The notes: generated from the letters alone by a model not told the origin. 64,000 nucleotides of DNA from Klebsiella quasipneumoniae subsp. quasipneumoniae (GCF_020525925.1 NZ_CP084876.1:372001-436000); one strand, 5' to 3'; shown: positions 1-10,234, counted from the stretch's first letter. Translations and numbers: made by a program.

Positions 1-2051
1 TTATTGGCGAATTCCGGCTTCGGCGTCTGGCGCAGCCAGTTGGCCGCCGCGGTTTTATCGCCGGTCATCTGCCAGTAGATCACCCGCACCTTGTCGGCGT
101 TGGAGACCCAGTCGCTGTGGTAGTGACCGTTACCGAGCAGATTTTCCAGCCGGTTCAGGTGGCTACGGGCATTATCCAGATCGCCGCGCGCCAGCGAGCA
201 TTGCACCATCAGCGCCAGGCACTGCAGCTGCTGCTGCGGTTGATAGGTTGAGAGAACCTCCATCCCCTGGCGGGCGCAGGCTTCAGCCTCGTCGAGGCGC
301 GCCCATGCCCACAGCAGCTGAGAGCGGATGCGCAGCAGGAACTCATGCATCGGCAGCTGCTCAAGATGCTGTTCGCGTACCAGCTGGAAGGCTTTCTCCT
401 GGCTCTCCCAGGCGGCCTGCAGGAAGCCCTGGGCGAACAGAATTTCGCTTTGCTGAATGATGCTCCACAGGGCGTAATGCCAGACGTCGTGACGGCGGGC
501 CATCTGTTCGGTCTGCTGCATCACGGCGAGAGATTTGGTCAGTTTCCCCTTACAGTGGAGGACTTCGCCATGTACTGAGGTGGCGACGATGCGGCTGTAA
601 TAGTTGGCCAGCGGCAGCTCTTCCAGCGCCACCATCGACAGACGTTCCGCTTCGTCCTGGTCGCCGTCGTTAATCGCCACCTGCGCGCGCAGGGCGTTGA
701 AGTCGCCATGCATCGCGGTATCCATTTCGACGCTCATCTCCTGCTCGGCGCGCGCCAGCAGGGTGTTGACTTCGCTGTAGCGATGCTGGCTCTGCATCAG
801 CCAGGCCTGCAGCAGGATCAGGCGCGGATTTTCCAGCAGATTTGACCAGGGCAGCGCCGACAGCGACTGCTCCAGCAGACCCAGTTCGCTATGGTTGAAC
901 ATGCCCCAGGCGTGATTGAGCAAGATATCGCGCAGCATTTTGGCATCGCCGGCCGCCAGCGCATGATGGATGGCCTCGCTGGGGAAGCCTTGCGCCATCC
1001 AGCTCTCCGCCGCGGCGCGGTGGATCTCCGGCAGTTCAACCGCCAGCTCCCACTGACAGCGCTGGCGCAGGAAACTGCCAAACAGCGGGTGATAGCGGAA
1101 CCATTCGCCGGAATCATCCATCCGCTGCAGGAACAGCCCCTGACGTTCGATCTCCTCCAGCTGCATCTGGCCATTCTCTTCGCCGGTGACGCGCACGATT
1201 AACGCATCGTTCATTGAGCGCAGCAGAGAGCTCTTCAGCAAAAAGTTGCGCGTGCGGGCGTCGACGTTATCCAGCACTTCATCCACCAGATAATCCGACA
1301 GATGGCTGGCGTTAATCCCGGCGAGGCGACGGGCGGAGTGTTGGGCGGAGGAGTTATTCTGGCGGGCGGAGAGGGCGATGAGCTGCAGCGCGGTGGCCCA
1401 CCCGGCGACGTCGTCGCACAGCCGACTGCTGTCGTCGGCTTCGATAGGCGACGTCAGACGACAGTCGAAAAATTGTTTCGCTTCCTGGTGGGTAAAGGCC
1501 AGCTGCTGGCTGCCAATCTCCAGCAGCTGATCGCGGACGCGCAGGTTGGCAATGCCCAGCTGCGGCAGGTTCCGCGACAGGACCACGAGGGTCATATTCT
1601 CCGGCTGATGGCGCAGGAAAAAGCGCATCGCGTCATGGATCACCGGATTATTGATCAGATGATAATCATCAATGACGAGGTACAGCGGGCGCTGCCAGTC
1701 GGCGAGTTCAATAAACAGCTGCGCAAAAAGAGAGGAGAGGCTGGCGTACTGGCGCTTTTGCACCATCGCTTCACTGGCCGCGCAGTGGTTGCCGGTGGCC
1801 TGCTGGATCGCCGCGATCAGATAGCTGGCAAAACGCTCCTGCTGGTTGTCGCCTTCGTCCAGCGAAAACCACCCAAGATCGTTTTTACCTGCGGCCCACT
1901 GAGAAATGAGCGTTGTTTTACCGTACCCGGCAGGACTGGTGATCAGCACGAGACGATAATTGTTCGCGCCGGAAAGTTTCGCCAGTAAACGCTCTCGAAC
2001 CACGGTGTGTTCAAGGCGAACCGGACGACTTAATTTGGACGGAATCAACAT
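1..2051 (-). CDS. malT: HTH-type transcriptional activator MalT (C-terminus cut by window edge)
   Basis: ATP- and maltotriose-dependent activator of the maltose regulon. The frame runs open from the ATG at 2051 off the left edge, giving about 683 of the roughly 901 residues usual for MalT. Seen here: the N-terminal STAND NTPase with the P-loop AGYGKTT at residues 41-47, the IDDYHLI Walker B region, and the following winged-helix and helical-repeat maltotriose-sensing part. The C-terminal LuxR-type DNA-binding domain lies outside the window. It is divergent from malPQ, its classical target, across a 624-base spacer. A CRP-like site at 2172-2193 fits the known catabolite control of malT. Identity is clear from near-continuous similarity to the E. 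coli protein as I remember it. Confidence 0.97.
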   Translation of the reverse strand, partial: MLIPSKLSRPVRLEHTVVRERLLAKLSGANNYRLVLITSPAGYGKTTLISQWAAGKNDLGWFSLDEGDNQQERFASYLIAAIQQATGNHCAASEAMVQKRQYASLSSLFAQLFIELADWQRPLYLVIDDYHLINNPVIHDAMRFFLRHQPENMTLVVLSRNLPQLGIANLRVRDQLLEIGSQQLAFTHQEAKQFFDCRLTSPIEADDSSRLCDDVAGWATALQLIALSARQNNSSAQHSARRLAGINASHLSDYLVDEVLDNVDARTRNFLLKSSLLRSMNDALIVRVTGEENGQMQLEEIERQGLFLQRMDDSGEWFRYHPLFGSFLRQRCQWELAVELPEIHRAAAESWMAQGFPSEAIHHALAAGDAKMLRDILLNHAWGMFNHSELGLLEQSLSALPWSNLLENPRLILLQAWLMQSQHRYSEVNTLLARAEQEMSVEMDTAMHGDFNALRAQVAINDGDQDEAERLSMVALEELPLANYYSRIVATSVHGEVLHCKGKLTKSLAVMQQTEQMARRHDVWHYALWSIIQQSEILFAQGFLQAAWESQEKAFQLVREQHLEQLPMHEFLLRIRSQLLWAWARLDEAEACARQGMEVLSTYQPQQQLQCLALMVQCSLARGDLDNARSHLNRLENLLGNGHYHSDWVSNADKVRVIYWQMTGDKTAAANWLRQTPKPEFAN

Positions 2052-2171
2052 AGTTCTACATTTCGCTGTGCAAGAGAGAGGTTGCGATTTTTTTTGCGCT
2101 TCGTAATTAATATCTAATAAGGTCGGTGATTATGAAATTTATTGCAAGTTATGTCCGAAGTTTATGCTCTT

Positions 2172-2193
2172 GAATTTGCTCTATGTCACAAAT
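2172..2193 (-). promoter_or_regulatory. Candidate CRP site for malT
   Basis: Read on the minus strand the core is TGTGACATAGAGCAAA, with a full left half-site and a weaker right half. It lies about 130 bases upstream of the malT start codon, the expected place, since malT transcription depends on cAMP-CRP in E. coli. The functional role is inferred. Confidence 0.7.
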
Positions 2194-2216
2194 TTCGACA
2201 TTGGTTGCGAATGGGT

Positions 2217-2252
2217 AAAAATCGCAGGCAGGACTCGTCCTCAGCGGTTTTT
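2217..2252. terminator. Terminator-like hairpin between the divergent mal promoters
   Basis: AAAAATCGC at 2217-2225 pairs with GCGGTTTTT at 2244-2252 (one G-U pair), enclosing an inner AGGA/TCCT stem with loop CTCG. The A-run and T-run flanks make it look like a bidirectional intrinsic terminator. It lies upstream of the predicted malT promoter, with no gene ending near it. Confidence 0.45.
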
Positions 2253-2567
2253 AGCCGGCAGCTGGCGGAGCGGGGAGAGATTTATTTTATATCGGGAGTA
2301 GTTGTTTGTTTTTATTAAATTATTGTCAGTGATTTCTTAGAAGTAATCTTTTTTGCGGATTAATGTGATGAAATGTGCTTATTTTCCCGGAGGTCGCAAT
2401 TCATTTTTTTAATAACCAGGCGAAAGGCGGGAAGCGTTTTGCCGCGTAGTGGCCTGTAACAAATTTTTACCCTGCACAGGTGACATCTCGACTGTCATAC
2501 AGCGGTGATTTTTACAGCATATTTTGGCCTTCTCACCCACACTATAGTGGCCAGGATCACACTTTTC

Positions 2568-2632
2568 GCTCATCCCCGGTACTCCTCCCTGTCTAATCCC
2601 CGTCGGGATGAGGACGATGAATCGGGAGGTCG
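2568..2632. promoter_or_regulatory. MalT box cluster upstream of malPQ
   Basis: Four decamers resemble the MalT consensus GGGGA(T/G)GAGG. Two are on the minus strand (GGGGATGAGC at 2568-2577 and AGGGAGGAGT at 2581-2590). Two are on the plus strand (CGGGATGAGG at 2604-2613 and CGGGAGGTCG at 2623-2632). The cluster ends about 43 bases before the malP start codon. A set of MalT sites here is known for E. coli malPp; which of the four bind is inferred. Confidence 0.75.
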
Positions 2633-2675
2633 GCACACTAGCGCCATCGTTTTAGTAAAGGACCCGGATCTCATT

Positions 2676-5066
2676 ATGTCACAGACTTCATTTAACAAAG
2701 CTCAGTTTCAGGCTGCACTGACGCGTCAGTGGCAGCGTTTTGGTTTACAGTCCGCTTCCGAGATGACGCAGCGTCAATGGTGGCGCGCCGTCAGCGGAGC
2801 GCTGGCGGAACTTCTGTCGGCGCAGCCGGTGGCAAAACCAGCGCAAGGACAACGTCACGTTAACTACATCTCGATGGAGTTTCTGATTGGTCGCCTGACC
2901 GGCAACAACCTGCTCAACCTGGGCTGGTACGAGGGCGTAAGCGACGCGCTGAAAGGCTATGACGTCAACCTCACCGATCTGCTGGAAGAAGAGACCGACC
3001 CGGCGCTGGGTAACGGCGGCCTGGGCCGTCTGGCAGCCTGCTTCCTCGACTCCATGGCGACCGTGGGGCAGTCGGCGACCGGCTACGGCCTCAATTACCA
3101 GTATGGTCTGTTCCGCCAATCCTTTGACGATGGCCAGCAGAAGGAAGCCCCGGACGACTGGGGTCGCAGCAGCTACCCGTGGTTCCGCCATAACGAGGCG
3201 CTGGATGTCCAGGTCGGCATCGGCGGCAAAGTCAGCAAAAACGGCGAATGGCAGCCGGCGTTCGTCATTACCGGCGAAGCCTGGGATCTGCCGGTGCTCG
3301 GCTATCGCAACAACGTCGCCCAGCCGCTGCGTCTGTGGCAGGCCAAACACGCCCATCCGTTTAACCTGACCAAATTCAACGACGGCGATTTCCTGCGCGC
3401 CGAGCAGCAGGGCATCGACGCGGAAAAACTGACTAAGGTGCTGTACCCGAACGACAACCATCAGGCCGGTAAAAAACTGCGCCTGATGCAGCAGTACTTC
3501 CAGTGCGCCTGCTCAGTGGCCGATATCCTGCGTCGTCATCATCTGGCAGGTCGCAAGCTGGCCGAGCTGGCGGATTACGAAGTGATCCAGCTGAACGATA
3601 CGCACCCGACCATCGCCATCCCGGAACTGCTGCGCGTGCTGATCGACGAGCACCAGCTGAGCTGGGACGACGCTTGGGCGATCACCAGCAAAACCTTTGC
3701 TTACACCAACCATACCCTGATGCCGGAAGCGCTGGAGTGCTGGGATGAGAAGCTGGTGAAAGCGCTGCTGCCGCGCCATATGCAGATCATCAACGCGATT
3801 AACGACAAATTTAAACTGCTGGTGGACAAAACCTGGCCGGGCGATAAGCAGGTCTGGGCGAAACTGGCGGTGGTGCATGACAAGCAGGTGCGGATGGCCA
3901 ACATGTGCGTGGTGGGCGGTTTTGCCGTCAACGGCGTGGCGGCGCTGCACTCGGACCTGGTGGTGAAAGATCTGTTCCCGGAATATAACCAGCTGTGGCC
4001 GAACAAATTCCATAACGTGACCAACGGCATCACGCCGCGCCGCTGGATCAAGCAGTGCAACCCGGCGCTGGCCACGCTGCTGGATGAGACGCTGAAAAAA
4101 GAGTGGGCCAATGACCTCGACCAGCTGATCAATCTGGAAAAATACGCTGACGATGCGGCATTCCGTCAGACTTATCGCAATATCAAGCAGGCCAACAAAG
4201 TTCATCTGGCTGAGTTTGTGAAGCAACGTACCGGGATTGAGATCAACCCGCAGGCGATTTTCGACATTCAGATCAAACGTCTGCACGAGTACAAGCGTCA
4301 GCACCTCAACCTGCTGCATATCCTTGCGCTGTACAAAGAGATCCGCGAAAACCCGCAGGCCGACCGCGTTCCGCGCGTCTTCCTGTTCGGCGCGAAAGCG
4401 GCGCCGGGCTACTATCTGGCGAAAAACATTATTTTTGCCATCAACAAGGTAGCGGAAGCGATTAACAACGACCCGAAAGTCGGCGATAAGCTGAAAGTGG
4501 TCTTCCTGCCGGACTATTGTGTATCGGCTGCGGAAAAACTGATCCCGGCGGCGGATATCTCCGAGCAGATCTCCACCGCGGGCAAAGAAGCCTCTGGCAC
4601 CGGCAACATGAAGCTGGCGCTGAACGGCGCGCTGACCGTCGGGACGCTGGATGGCGCCAACGTGGAAATCGCCGAGCAGGTCGGTGAAGAGAACATCTTT
4701 ATCTTCGGCCACACGGTAGAAGAAGTGAAAGCCCTGAAAGCGAAAGGCTACGATCCGCTGAAATGGCGTAAAAAAGACAAACTGCTCGATGCAGTGCTTA
4801 AGGAGCTGGAGAACGGCACCTATAGCAACGGCGATAAGCATGCCTTCGACCAGATGCTGCATAGTCTGCTGCAGGGCGGCGACCCGTATCTGGTGCTGGC
4901 CGATTTCGAAGCCTACGTGGCGGCGCAAAAACGGGTAGATGAGCTGTATCGCGACCAGGAGGCCTGGACCCGCGCGACAATCCTCAACACTGCGCGCTGC
5001 GGCATGTTCAGCTCCGACCGCTCGATCCGCGATTATCAGCAACGTATCTGGCAGGCGAAACGCTAA
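2676..5066 (+). CDS. malP: Maltodextrin phosphorylase MalP
   Basis: Cytoplasmic GT35 phosphorylase that releases glucose-1-phosphate from the non-reducing end of maltodextrins. I chose the ATG at 2676 ([10 protein letters not shown]), giving 796 residues against 797 in E. coli; the frame is open farther upstream but runs through the MalT boxes. The pyridoxal phosphate site [14 protein letters not shown] is present, with the cofactor lysine at residue 646. The glycine-rich [15 protein letters not shown] segment near the N-terminus is intact. malQ follows after 10 bases, so the two form the malPQ operon under MalT control. Confidence 0.98.
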   Translation: MSQTSFNKAQFQAALTRQWQRFGLQSASEMTQRQWWRAVSGALAELLSAQPVAKPAQGQRHVNYISMEFLIGRLTGNNLLNLGWYEGVSDALKGYDVNLTDLLEEETDPALGNGGLGRLAACFLDSMATVGQSATGYGLNYQYGLFRQSFDDGQQKEAPDDWGRSSYPWFRHNEALDVQVGIGGKVSKNGEWQPAFVITGEAWDLPVLGYRNNVAQPLRLWQAKHAHPFNLTKFNDGDFLRAEQQGIDAEKLTKVLYPNDNHQAGKKLRLMQQYFQCACSVADILRRHHLAGRKLAELADYEVIQLNDTHPTIAIPELLRVLIDEHQLSWDDAWAITSKTFAYTNHTLMPEALECWDEKLVKALLPRHMQIINAINDKFKLLVDKTWPGDKQVWAKLAVVHDKQVRMANMCVVGGFAVNGVAALHSDLVVKDLFPEYNQLWPNKFHNVTNGITPRRWIKQCNPALATLLDETLKKEWANDLDQLINLEKYADDAAFRQTYRNIKQANKVHLAEFVKQRTGIEINPQAIFDIQIKRLHEYKRQHLNLLHILALYKEIRENPQADRVPRVFLFGAKAAPGYYLAKNIIFAINKVAEAINNDPKVGDKLKVVFLPDYCVSAAEKLIPAADISEQISTAGKEASGTGNMKLALNGALTVGTLDGANVEIAEQVGEENIFIFGHTVEEVKALKAKGYDPLKWRKKDKLLDAVLKELENGTYSNGDKHAFDQMLHSLLQGGDPYLVLADFEAYVAAQKRVDELYRDQEAWTRATILNTARCGMFSSDRSIRDYQQRIWQAKR

Positions 5067-5076
5067 AGGAAGGCCT

Positions 5077-7170
5077 ATGGAGAGTAAACGCCTCGATAAT
5101 GCCGCGCTGGCGGCGGGCATCAGCCCCAGCTATATCAACGCGCACGGCAAGCCGCAGTCTATCGCGGCTGTCACCAAACAGCGTCTGCTGGATGCGATGC
5201 ATCGCTCAACCGCCGCCACGAAAGTGGCGGTTAACCCGCTGCCGAACGTGAAGATCTTCACCCACGGCAAAAAAATGTCGCTGCCGGTGGCAGGACGCGG
5301 TGAGTATCAGTGGATCCTGACCACTGAGGACGGTAAGCAGTATCAGGGTAAAACCCGCGGCGGCGAGACGCTGCCGCTGCCGGCCAGACTGCCGGAGGGG
5401 TATCACTCCCTGACGCTCACCCAGGAGGGGGAGCGCTGGCACTGCCGGACCATCGTCGCCCCGGCCCGCTGCTATGAGCCGCAGCCGCTGAAAGAGGGGA
5501 AAAAGCTGTGGGGCACCTGCGTGCAGCTGTATACCCTGCGTTCGGAGAAAAACTGGGGGATCGGCGATTTTGGCGATCTGCGCGCCATGCTCCCGGAAAT
5601 CGCCCGCCGCGGCGGGTCGTTTATTGGCCTCAACCCGATCCATGCCCTCTATCCGGCGAACCCGGAGAGCGCCAGTCCGTATAGCCCGTCTTCACGGCGC
5701 TGGCTGAACGTCATCTACATCGACGTCAACGCGGTTGAAGATTTCCAGCGTAGCGAAGAGGCGCAGGCGTGGTGGCAGTCCGCTGCGACCCAGCAGGCCT
5801 TGCAGGCGGCGCGGCAAACGGATGATGTGGATTACACCGCCGTCACCACGCTGAAAATGACCGCGCTGCGTATGGCGTGGAAACGATTCTCCCGTCGTGA
5901 AGATGAACAGATGACGGCGTTCCGCGAGTTTGTTCTGCGCGAAGGGGAAAGCCTCTACTGGCAGGCCGCTTTCGATGCGCTGCACGCCTGGCAGGTTCAA
6001 CAGGACCCGCTGCGCTGGGGCTGGCCGGCCTGGCCGAAGGCCTTTCAGGATATCGACAGCCCGGAGGTGAAAGCCTTCTGCGTCGAGCATGAGGACGACG
6101 TCAGTTTCTATCTCTGGCTGCAGTGGCTGGCCTGGAGCCAGTTTGCCGCCTGCTGGGAAACCAGCCAGCGCGACGGGATGCCGATCGGCCTCTACCGCGA
6201 TCTGGCGGTGGGCGTCGCCGAAGGCGGGTCGGAGACCTGGTGCGACCGTGAGCTGTACTGTCTGAAAGCGTCCGTGGGCGCGCCGCCGGATATTCTGGGC
6301 CCGCTGGGCCAGAACTGGGGCCTGCCGCCGATGGATCCGCATATTATTGCCGCTCGCGCCTATGAGCCGTTTATCGACCTGCTGCGCGCCAATATGCAGA
6401 ACTGCGGCGCGCTGCGTATCGATCACGTGATGTCGGTGCTGCGTCTGTGGTGGATCCCCTATGGTGAAACCGCCGACCATGGCGCTTACGTTCAGTATCC
6501 CGTCGACGATCTGCTGTCGCTTCTGGCGCTGGAAAGCCAGCGTCATCGCTGCATGGTGATCGGCGAAGATCTGGGCACGGTACCGGTGGAGATCGTCAGC
6601 AAGTTACGCAACAGCGGCGTCTATTCGTATAAGGTGCTCTATTTTGAGAGTGATGCAGAGAAAACGTTCCGCGCGCCGGCGCTGTACCCGGAGCAATCAA
6701 TGGCTGTGGCGACGACGCACGACCTGCCCACCCTCCGCGGCTACTGGGAAAGCGGCGATCTGACGTTAGGCAAAGCGCTGGGTCTCTATCCTGATGAGGT
6801 GGTGCTGCGCGGGCTGTACCAGGACCGTGAGCTGGCGAAGCAAGGGCTGCTGGATGCGCTGCATAAGTACGGCTGTCTGCCCAAGCGTGCCGGCCATAAG
6901 GCCTCCCTGATGAGCATGACGGGGATCCTCAACCGGGGGATGCAACGTTATATTGCCGACAGCAACAGCGCCCTGCTGGGCCTGCAGCCGGAAGACTGGC
7001 TGGAGATGGCGTCGCCGGTCAATATTCCGGGCACCAGCACTGAGTACCCAAACTGGCGCCGGAAGCTGTCCGTCACCCTTGAGCAGATGTTTGCCGATGA
7101 ACAGGTCAATAAGCTGATTAAGGATCTGGATAAACGGCGCAAGGCGGCGAGCAAAAAAGCCGCCTCCTGA
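5077..7170 (+). CDS. malQ: 4-alpha-glucanotransferase (amylomaltase) MalQ
   Basis: Cytoplasmic GH77 disproportionating enzyme that transfers dextrinyl units between maltodextrins, supplying chains long enough for MalP. The start at 5077 follows an AAGGAAGG ribosome-binding site; the product is 697 residues, close to the 694 of E. coli. The three expected catalytic acids are visible: Asp449 in RIDHVMS, Glu497 in GEDLGTVP and Asp549 in THDLPT. Tail is lysine/alanine-rich. It is the second gene of malPQ and is followed by a shared terminator that separates it from convergent gntT. Confidence 0.98.
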   Translation: MESKRLDNAALAAGISPSYINAHGKPQSIAAVTKQRLLDAMHRSTAATKVAVNPLPNVKIFTHGKKMSLPVAGRGEYQWILTTEDGKQYQGKTRGGETLPLPARLPEGYHSLTLTQEGERWHCRTIVAPARCYEPQPLKEGKKLWGTCVQLYTLRSEKNWGIGDFGDLRAMLPEIARRGGSFIGLNPIHALYPANPESASPYSPSSRRWLNVIYIDVNAVEDFQRSEEAQAWWQSAATQQALQAARQTDDVDYTAVTTLKMTALRMAWKRFSRREDEQMTAFREFVLREGESLYWQAAFDALHAWQVQQDPLRWGWPAWPKAFQDIDSPEVKAFCVEHEDDVSFYLWLQWLAWSQFAACWETSQRDGMPIGLYRDLAVGVAEGGSETWCDRELYCLKASVGAPPDILGPLGQNWGLPPMDPHIIAARAYEPFIDLLRANMQNCGALRIDHVMSVLRLWWIPYGETADHGAYVQYPVDDLLSLLALESQRHRCMVIGEDLGTVPVEIVSKLRNSGVYSYKVLYFESDAEKTFRAPALYPEQSMAVATTHDLPTLRGYWESGDLTLGKALGLYPDEVVLRGLYQDRELAKQGLLDALHKYGCLPKRAGHKASLMSMTGILNRGMQRYIADSNSALLGLQPEDWLEMASPVNIPGTSTEYPNWRRKLSVTLEQMFADEQVNKLIKDLDKRRKAASKKAAS

Positions 7171-7216
7171 TGACTCCCCGCCGCGCGCACCTCAGCGCGG
7201 CGAAGAGTATGTCCGA

Positions 7217-7255
7217 TAAAAAAGGCCGGTCCGCATCATGCGAACCGGCCTTTTT
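7217..7255. terminator. Bidirectional terminator between malQ and gntT
   Basis: GGCCGGT at 7224-7230 pairs with ACCGGCC at 7244-7250, with an inner CGCAT/ATGCG helix, flanked by an A-run and a T-run. It sits between two convergent genes and can serve both. Confidence 0.9.
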
Positions 7256-7272
7256 CTATGGCGGGAGTAACC

Positions 7273-8589
7273 TTACACCACCATCCCCAGCAGCAGACAG
7301 CCTACCAGGCCGCAGACCGAGATAATGGTTTCCAGCACCGACCAGGACCTGATGGTCTCGCCGATGGTCAGGTTAAAGTACTCTTTGAACAGCCAGAAGC
7401 CCGGATCGTTCACGTGGGAGAAGATAACGCTGCCGGAGCCGACCGCGATAACCATTAGCTCCGGGCTGACGCCGGTGGTGGCGATCAGCGGCGCGGCGAT
7501 CCCGCCTGCGGTGATGGCGGCTACGGTCGCCGAACCCAGCGCGATACGCAGCACCGCGGCGATGGACCAGGCCATAAAGAGCGGAGACATATTCGATTCG
7601 TGCATGATAGAAGCGATATATTTATCCATGCCGCTATCCACCAGCACCTGTTTGAAGGCGCCGCCGCCGCCGATGATCAACAGCATCATGGCGATGATTT
7701 TAATCGAAGAGGTCAGGGTATCGTTGATCTGCTCCATGGAGCGGCCGCGGTTCAAACCGAAGGTGAACAGGGCGATCAGTACCGCAATCAGGGTGGCCAT
7801 GACCGGGTCGCCGAAGAACTCGGCAATCGGCAGGAAGGCGTGGCCCTTCGGCAGGATCATCTCGGCAACGGCGCGCATCGCCATCAGGATCACCGGAACC
7901 AGCGAGGTCCAGACGCTGACGCCAAAGCCAGGCATCTCTTCTTCAGTGAACACTTTCGGGTTATGCAGGCCTTCCGGGATCGGCTTATCAATGCCTTTCA
8001 GGAATCGGGCGAAAACCGGGCCGGCAAGAATAACCGTCGGGATAGCCAGAATGGTGCCGTAGAGCAGCGTTTTACCCATATCGGCGTGGAAGATGGTGGC
8101 GATCGCGGTCGGACCCGGGTGCGGCGGCAGGAAGCCATGGGTGACGGAGAGCGCGGCGGCCATCGGTACGCCGACGTACAGCAGCGGAATACGGGCCGAG
8201 GCGGCGATGGTAAACACCAGCGGCAGCATCAGCACGAAGCCCACCTCATAGAACAGGGCGAAACCGACGGTGAAGCCGGTCAGGACCACGGCCCATTGAA
8301 TATGCTTCTTACCGAATTTATTGATAAGCGTGGTGGCGATACGCTGAGCGCCGCCGCAGTCTGCCAGCAGCTTACCGAGCATAGCGCCGAAGCCCATGAT
8401 CAGCGCGAGGCTGCCAAGGGTACCGCCGACGCCGTTCTTGATGGAGACGATCACTTTATCCAGCGGCATACCCTGCATTAATCCGACGGCGAGCGCCACC
8501 AGAACCAGCGCAATGAAGCCGTTCATTTTGAAACGGATCATTAACAGCAATAACAGGGCAACCCCGATAGCAACGATGATTAATGGCAT
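7273..8589 (-). CDS. gntT: High-affinity gluconate permease GntT
   Basis: Inner-membrane gluconate:proton symporter of the GntP family. The 438-residue length equals E. coli GntT, and the hydrophobic pattern suggests 12 or more membrane segments. The family-typical motif VTHGFLPPHPGPTAIA is present, as is a conserved C-terminal GSGSVIFSHVNDPGFWLF stretch. The start ATG is at 8589. The upstream region carries two GntR-type operators, so the gene should be repressed by GntR and induced by gluconate. It is monocistronic here, ending at the shared terminator with malQ. Other GntP paralogues (GntU, IdnT) are less similar, so GntT is the preferred name. Confidence 0.96.
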   Translation of the reverse strand: MPLIIVAIGVALLLLLMIRFKMNGFIALVLVALAVGLMQGMPLDKVIVSIKNGVGGTLGSLALIMGFGAMLGKLLADCGGAQRIATTLINKFGKKHIQWAVVLTGFTVGFALFYEVGFVLMLPLVFTIAASARIPLLYVGVPMAAALSVTHGFLPPHPGPTAIATIFHADMGKTLLYGTILAIPTVILAGPVFARFLKGIDKPIPEGLHNPKVFTEEEMPGFGVSVWTSLVPVILMAMRAVAEMILPKGHAFLPIAEFFGDPVMATLIAVLIALFTFGLNRGRSMEQINDTLTSSIKIIAMMLLIIGGGGAFKQVLVDSGMDKYIASIMHESNMSPLFMAWSIAAVLRIALGSATVAAITAGGIAAPLIATTGVSPELMVIAVGSGSVIFSHVNDPGFWLFKEYFNLTIGETIRSWSVLETIISVCGLVGCLLLGMVV

Positions 8590-8607
8590 GATTTACCTGG
8601 CCTTAAT

Positions 8608-8623
8608 TTGTTATGGGTAACGT
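8608..8623 (-). promoter_or_regulatory. GntR operator, promoter-proximal
   Basis: On the minus strand the sequence reads ACGTTACCCATAACAA, close to the palindromic GntR consensus ATGTTA-N4-TAACAT. It lies 19 bases upstream of the gntT start codon, in the leader. Function is inferred from the consensus and position. Confidence 0.7.
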
Positions 8624-8751
8624 CAAAGTTTCAACCTTTACAACATTCGCTCCGACAGGGAGCAAAATAGTCTGGCACCGTAAACGCTTGCATTATCCTT
8701 ACCCAGAGAAAGGATAGCTGGCTATTTTTTTGCCGGTGGCGCCTGAAGGGG

Positions 8752-8767
8752 ATGATACGGGTAACAT
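8752..8767 (-). promoter_or_regulatory. GntR operator, upstream
   Basis: On the minus strand it reads ATGTTACCCGTATCAT, an excellent match to the GntR operator. It lies about 144 bases from the leader operator (centre to centre), an arrangement that would allow looping by a repressor, as known for E. coli gntT. Confidence 0.8.
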
Positions 8768-8925
8768 GTGAGGGTTGAGAATCACCTGGCGGGGGAAAAT
8801 GTTAAATATGAGACTTAAGTCATACTCTTTCCCCGGTTTTTGCCGGTCGTTTAGCGGGAGATGTTGCGCGGTAACACAGAAAGGAGAAAGGAGAGCCGGC
8901 GACAGGCTGCCGCCGGAGGGAAGGC

Positions 8926-9501
8926 TTAGTAGTAGGAGTGCTCGCCGCGCTGGTGCTCGGTCAGGTCGCGAACCCCTTTCAGCTCCGGAAACTCGTTCAG
9001 CAGCTGTTTTTCAATACCTTCTTTCAGGGTCACGTCGACCATCGAGCAGCCGTTGCATCCGCCGCCGAACTGCAGGATAGCCAGACCGTCGTCGGTGATC
9101 TCCATCAGCGACACGCGGCCGCCGTGCCCGGCCAGCTGCGGGTTAATCTGCGACTGCAGCAGGTACTCGACGCGCTCCATCAGCGGGGCATCGTCAGCGA
9201 CTTTGCGCATTTTGGCGTTCGGCGCTTTCAGGGTCAGCTGCGAGCCAAGCTGGTCGGTGACGAAATCAATTTCAGCGTCTTCCAGATAGGGCGCGCTGAG
9301 CTCATCGACATAGGCGGTCAGCTGTTCAAATTTCAGCGCCGTGTCGGTGTCTTCCACCGCATCCGGTGGGCAGTAGGATACGCCGCACTCAGCGTTTGGG
9401 GTGCCGGGATTAATCACAAATACGCGAATTTGCGTCCCTTCTTCCTGATTTGCCAGCAGTTTGGCAAAGTGCGCTTGTGCAGCATCGGAAATACGGATCA
9501 T
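8926..9501 (-). CDS. nfuA: Fe/S biogenesis protein NfuA
   Basis: Scaffold/carrier that binds a [4Fe-4S] cluster at the interface of a dimer and passes it to apoproteins, mainly under iron starvation or oxidative stress. At 191 residues it has the two expected parts: an N-terminal degenerate A-type (HesB-like) domain, residues about 1-95, and a C-terminal Nfu domain with the cluster motif CNGC (Cys149, Cys152). It is read in the same direction as gntX, 58 bases downstream of it, as in E. coli. It was formerly called gntY, but its link to gluconate is only positional. Confidence 0.97.
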   Translation of the reverse strand: MIRISDAAQAHFAKLLANQEEGTQIRVFVINPGTPNAECGVSYCPPDAVEDTDTALKFEQLTAYVDELSAPYLEDAEIDFVTDQLGSQLTLKAPNAKMRKVADDAPLMERVEYLLQSQINPQLAGHGGRVSLMEITDDGLAILQFGGGCNGCSMVDVTLKEGIEKQLLNEFPELKGVRDLTEHQRGEHSYY

Positions 9502-9559
9502 AGCGTTGGCCTAATAGTTGACTATTTTACTGGGTTATAATACGCCCATCAGCGGGGGT

Positions 9560-10234
9560 CTACAAGGTACGGCATACACACCATACCTGAACCGTCGCGG
9601 CGCCGTTTCGCAAAAGCAGGCGGGATATCTCGGCGACGGTGCTGCCGGTCGTGACGACATCATCCACCAGAGCGATATGGAGTCCCTGCACGGCAAATTC
9701 AAGCTGAAAGGCATTTTTCAGGTTCTGCCTGCGCAGGCGGGCATTAAGCGAATGCTGCACGGCGCCCGCTCGCTGGCGCGTCAGGCCGTCGCGACGCCAG
9801 ACGCACCCACGCCAGCGGGCTAACGGTCGGCACAGCTCATCGCATTGATTATAACCCCGGCGCCAGCGGCGGCGATGCCCCAGCGGCACGCCGACCAGCG
9901 CGTCTACCGGCGGCAAATCGTCACGCTGTTTAAGGCGCAGCAGCAGCAGGCGCGCCAGGGCGGGGCCCAGTTCCGGACGATGGTGAAACTTCAGCTGCCG
10001 CACCAGATCGCTCAGCGGCGGACGATAGTCATTGACCGCCACCATCCGATGCCAGGGAGGCGGCTTTTGCAGGCAGCGGCCGCAGGGATGCCGGGACATT
10101 GCCGACGGCAGGCCGCATTGCGGGCAGAGCGGGGGGCAGGCGAGCAGGGCGCGGCTGCAGCGAGAGCAGATCCCCCAGCGGGCGACCGCCAGCGGCATTT
10201 GGCATAGCCAGCATAAGCTGTGTGCTGTTAGCAT
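9560..10234 (-). CDS. gntX: ComF-family protein GntX (phosphoribosyltransferase-like)
   Basis: Member of the ComF/GntX family. The start at 10234 (MLTAHSLCWLC) gives 224 residues against 227 in E. coli; longer upstream frames would run into the divergent bioH. The N-terminus has four CxxC pairs (CWLC, CSRC, CPQC, CGRC), probably a zinc-binding module, and the C-terminus has a type I phosphoribosyltransferase signature, VDDVVTTGST. No reaction is firmly assigned; homologues have been tied to DNA uptake (ComF, and use of DNA as nutrient), and the name reflects only its position near gntT. Its start lies 39 bases from the divergent bioH start. Confidence 0.93.
   Translation of the reverse strand: MLTAHSLCWLCQMPLAVARWGICSRCSRALLACPPLCPQCGLPSAMSRHPCGRCLQKPPPWHRMVAVNDYRPPLSDLVRQLKFHHRPELGPALARLLLLRLKQRDDLPPVDALVGVPLGHRRRWRRGYNQCDELCRPLARWRGCVWRRDGLTRQRAGAVQHSLNARLRRQNLKNAFQLEFAVQGLHIALVDDVVTTGSTVAEISRLLLRNGAATVQVWCVCRTL

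Larger units (their letters stand above)
2052..2675. promoter_or_regulatory. malT-malP divergent regulatory spacer
   Basis: This 624-base gap holds the divergent promoters of malT and malPQ. Seen in it: a CRP-like site near malT, a terminator-like hairpin at 2217-2252, an AT-rich stretch around 2281-2410, and a cluster of MalT-box-like decamers at 2568-2632 next to malP. A 75-codon frame on the minus strand (2409-2636) overlaps the MalT boxes and has no recognisable protein, so I do not call a gene. Confidence 0.8.
8590..8925. promoter_or_regulatory. gntT promoter region and nfuA trailer
   Basis: This 336-base gap holds two GntR-like operators and, between them, a 7-base inverted repeat (TATCCTT at 8694-8700, AAGGATA at 8710-8716) in the likely gntT promoter. 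Close to nfuA lies a GC-rich inverted repeat (about 8894-8916) with no U-run, so a weak candidate terminator. No gene is visible. Confidence 0.6.

Noticed and set aside
2409..2636. A 75-codon minus-strand frame in the malT-malP spacer
   Set aside because: It covers the MalT boxes and the malP promoter, has no evident ribosome-binding site and no recognisable protein.
3513..5120. A 535-codon open frame opposite malP
   Set aside because: It mirrors the codon structure of malP and carries no known motif.
8894..8916. Terminator after nfuA
   Set aside because: The inverted repeat CCGGCG/CGCCGG is real, but there is no U-run on the nfuA strand.
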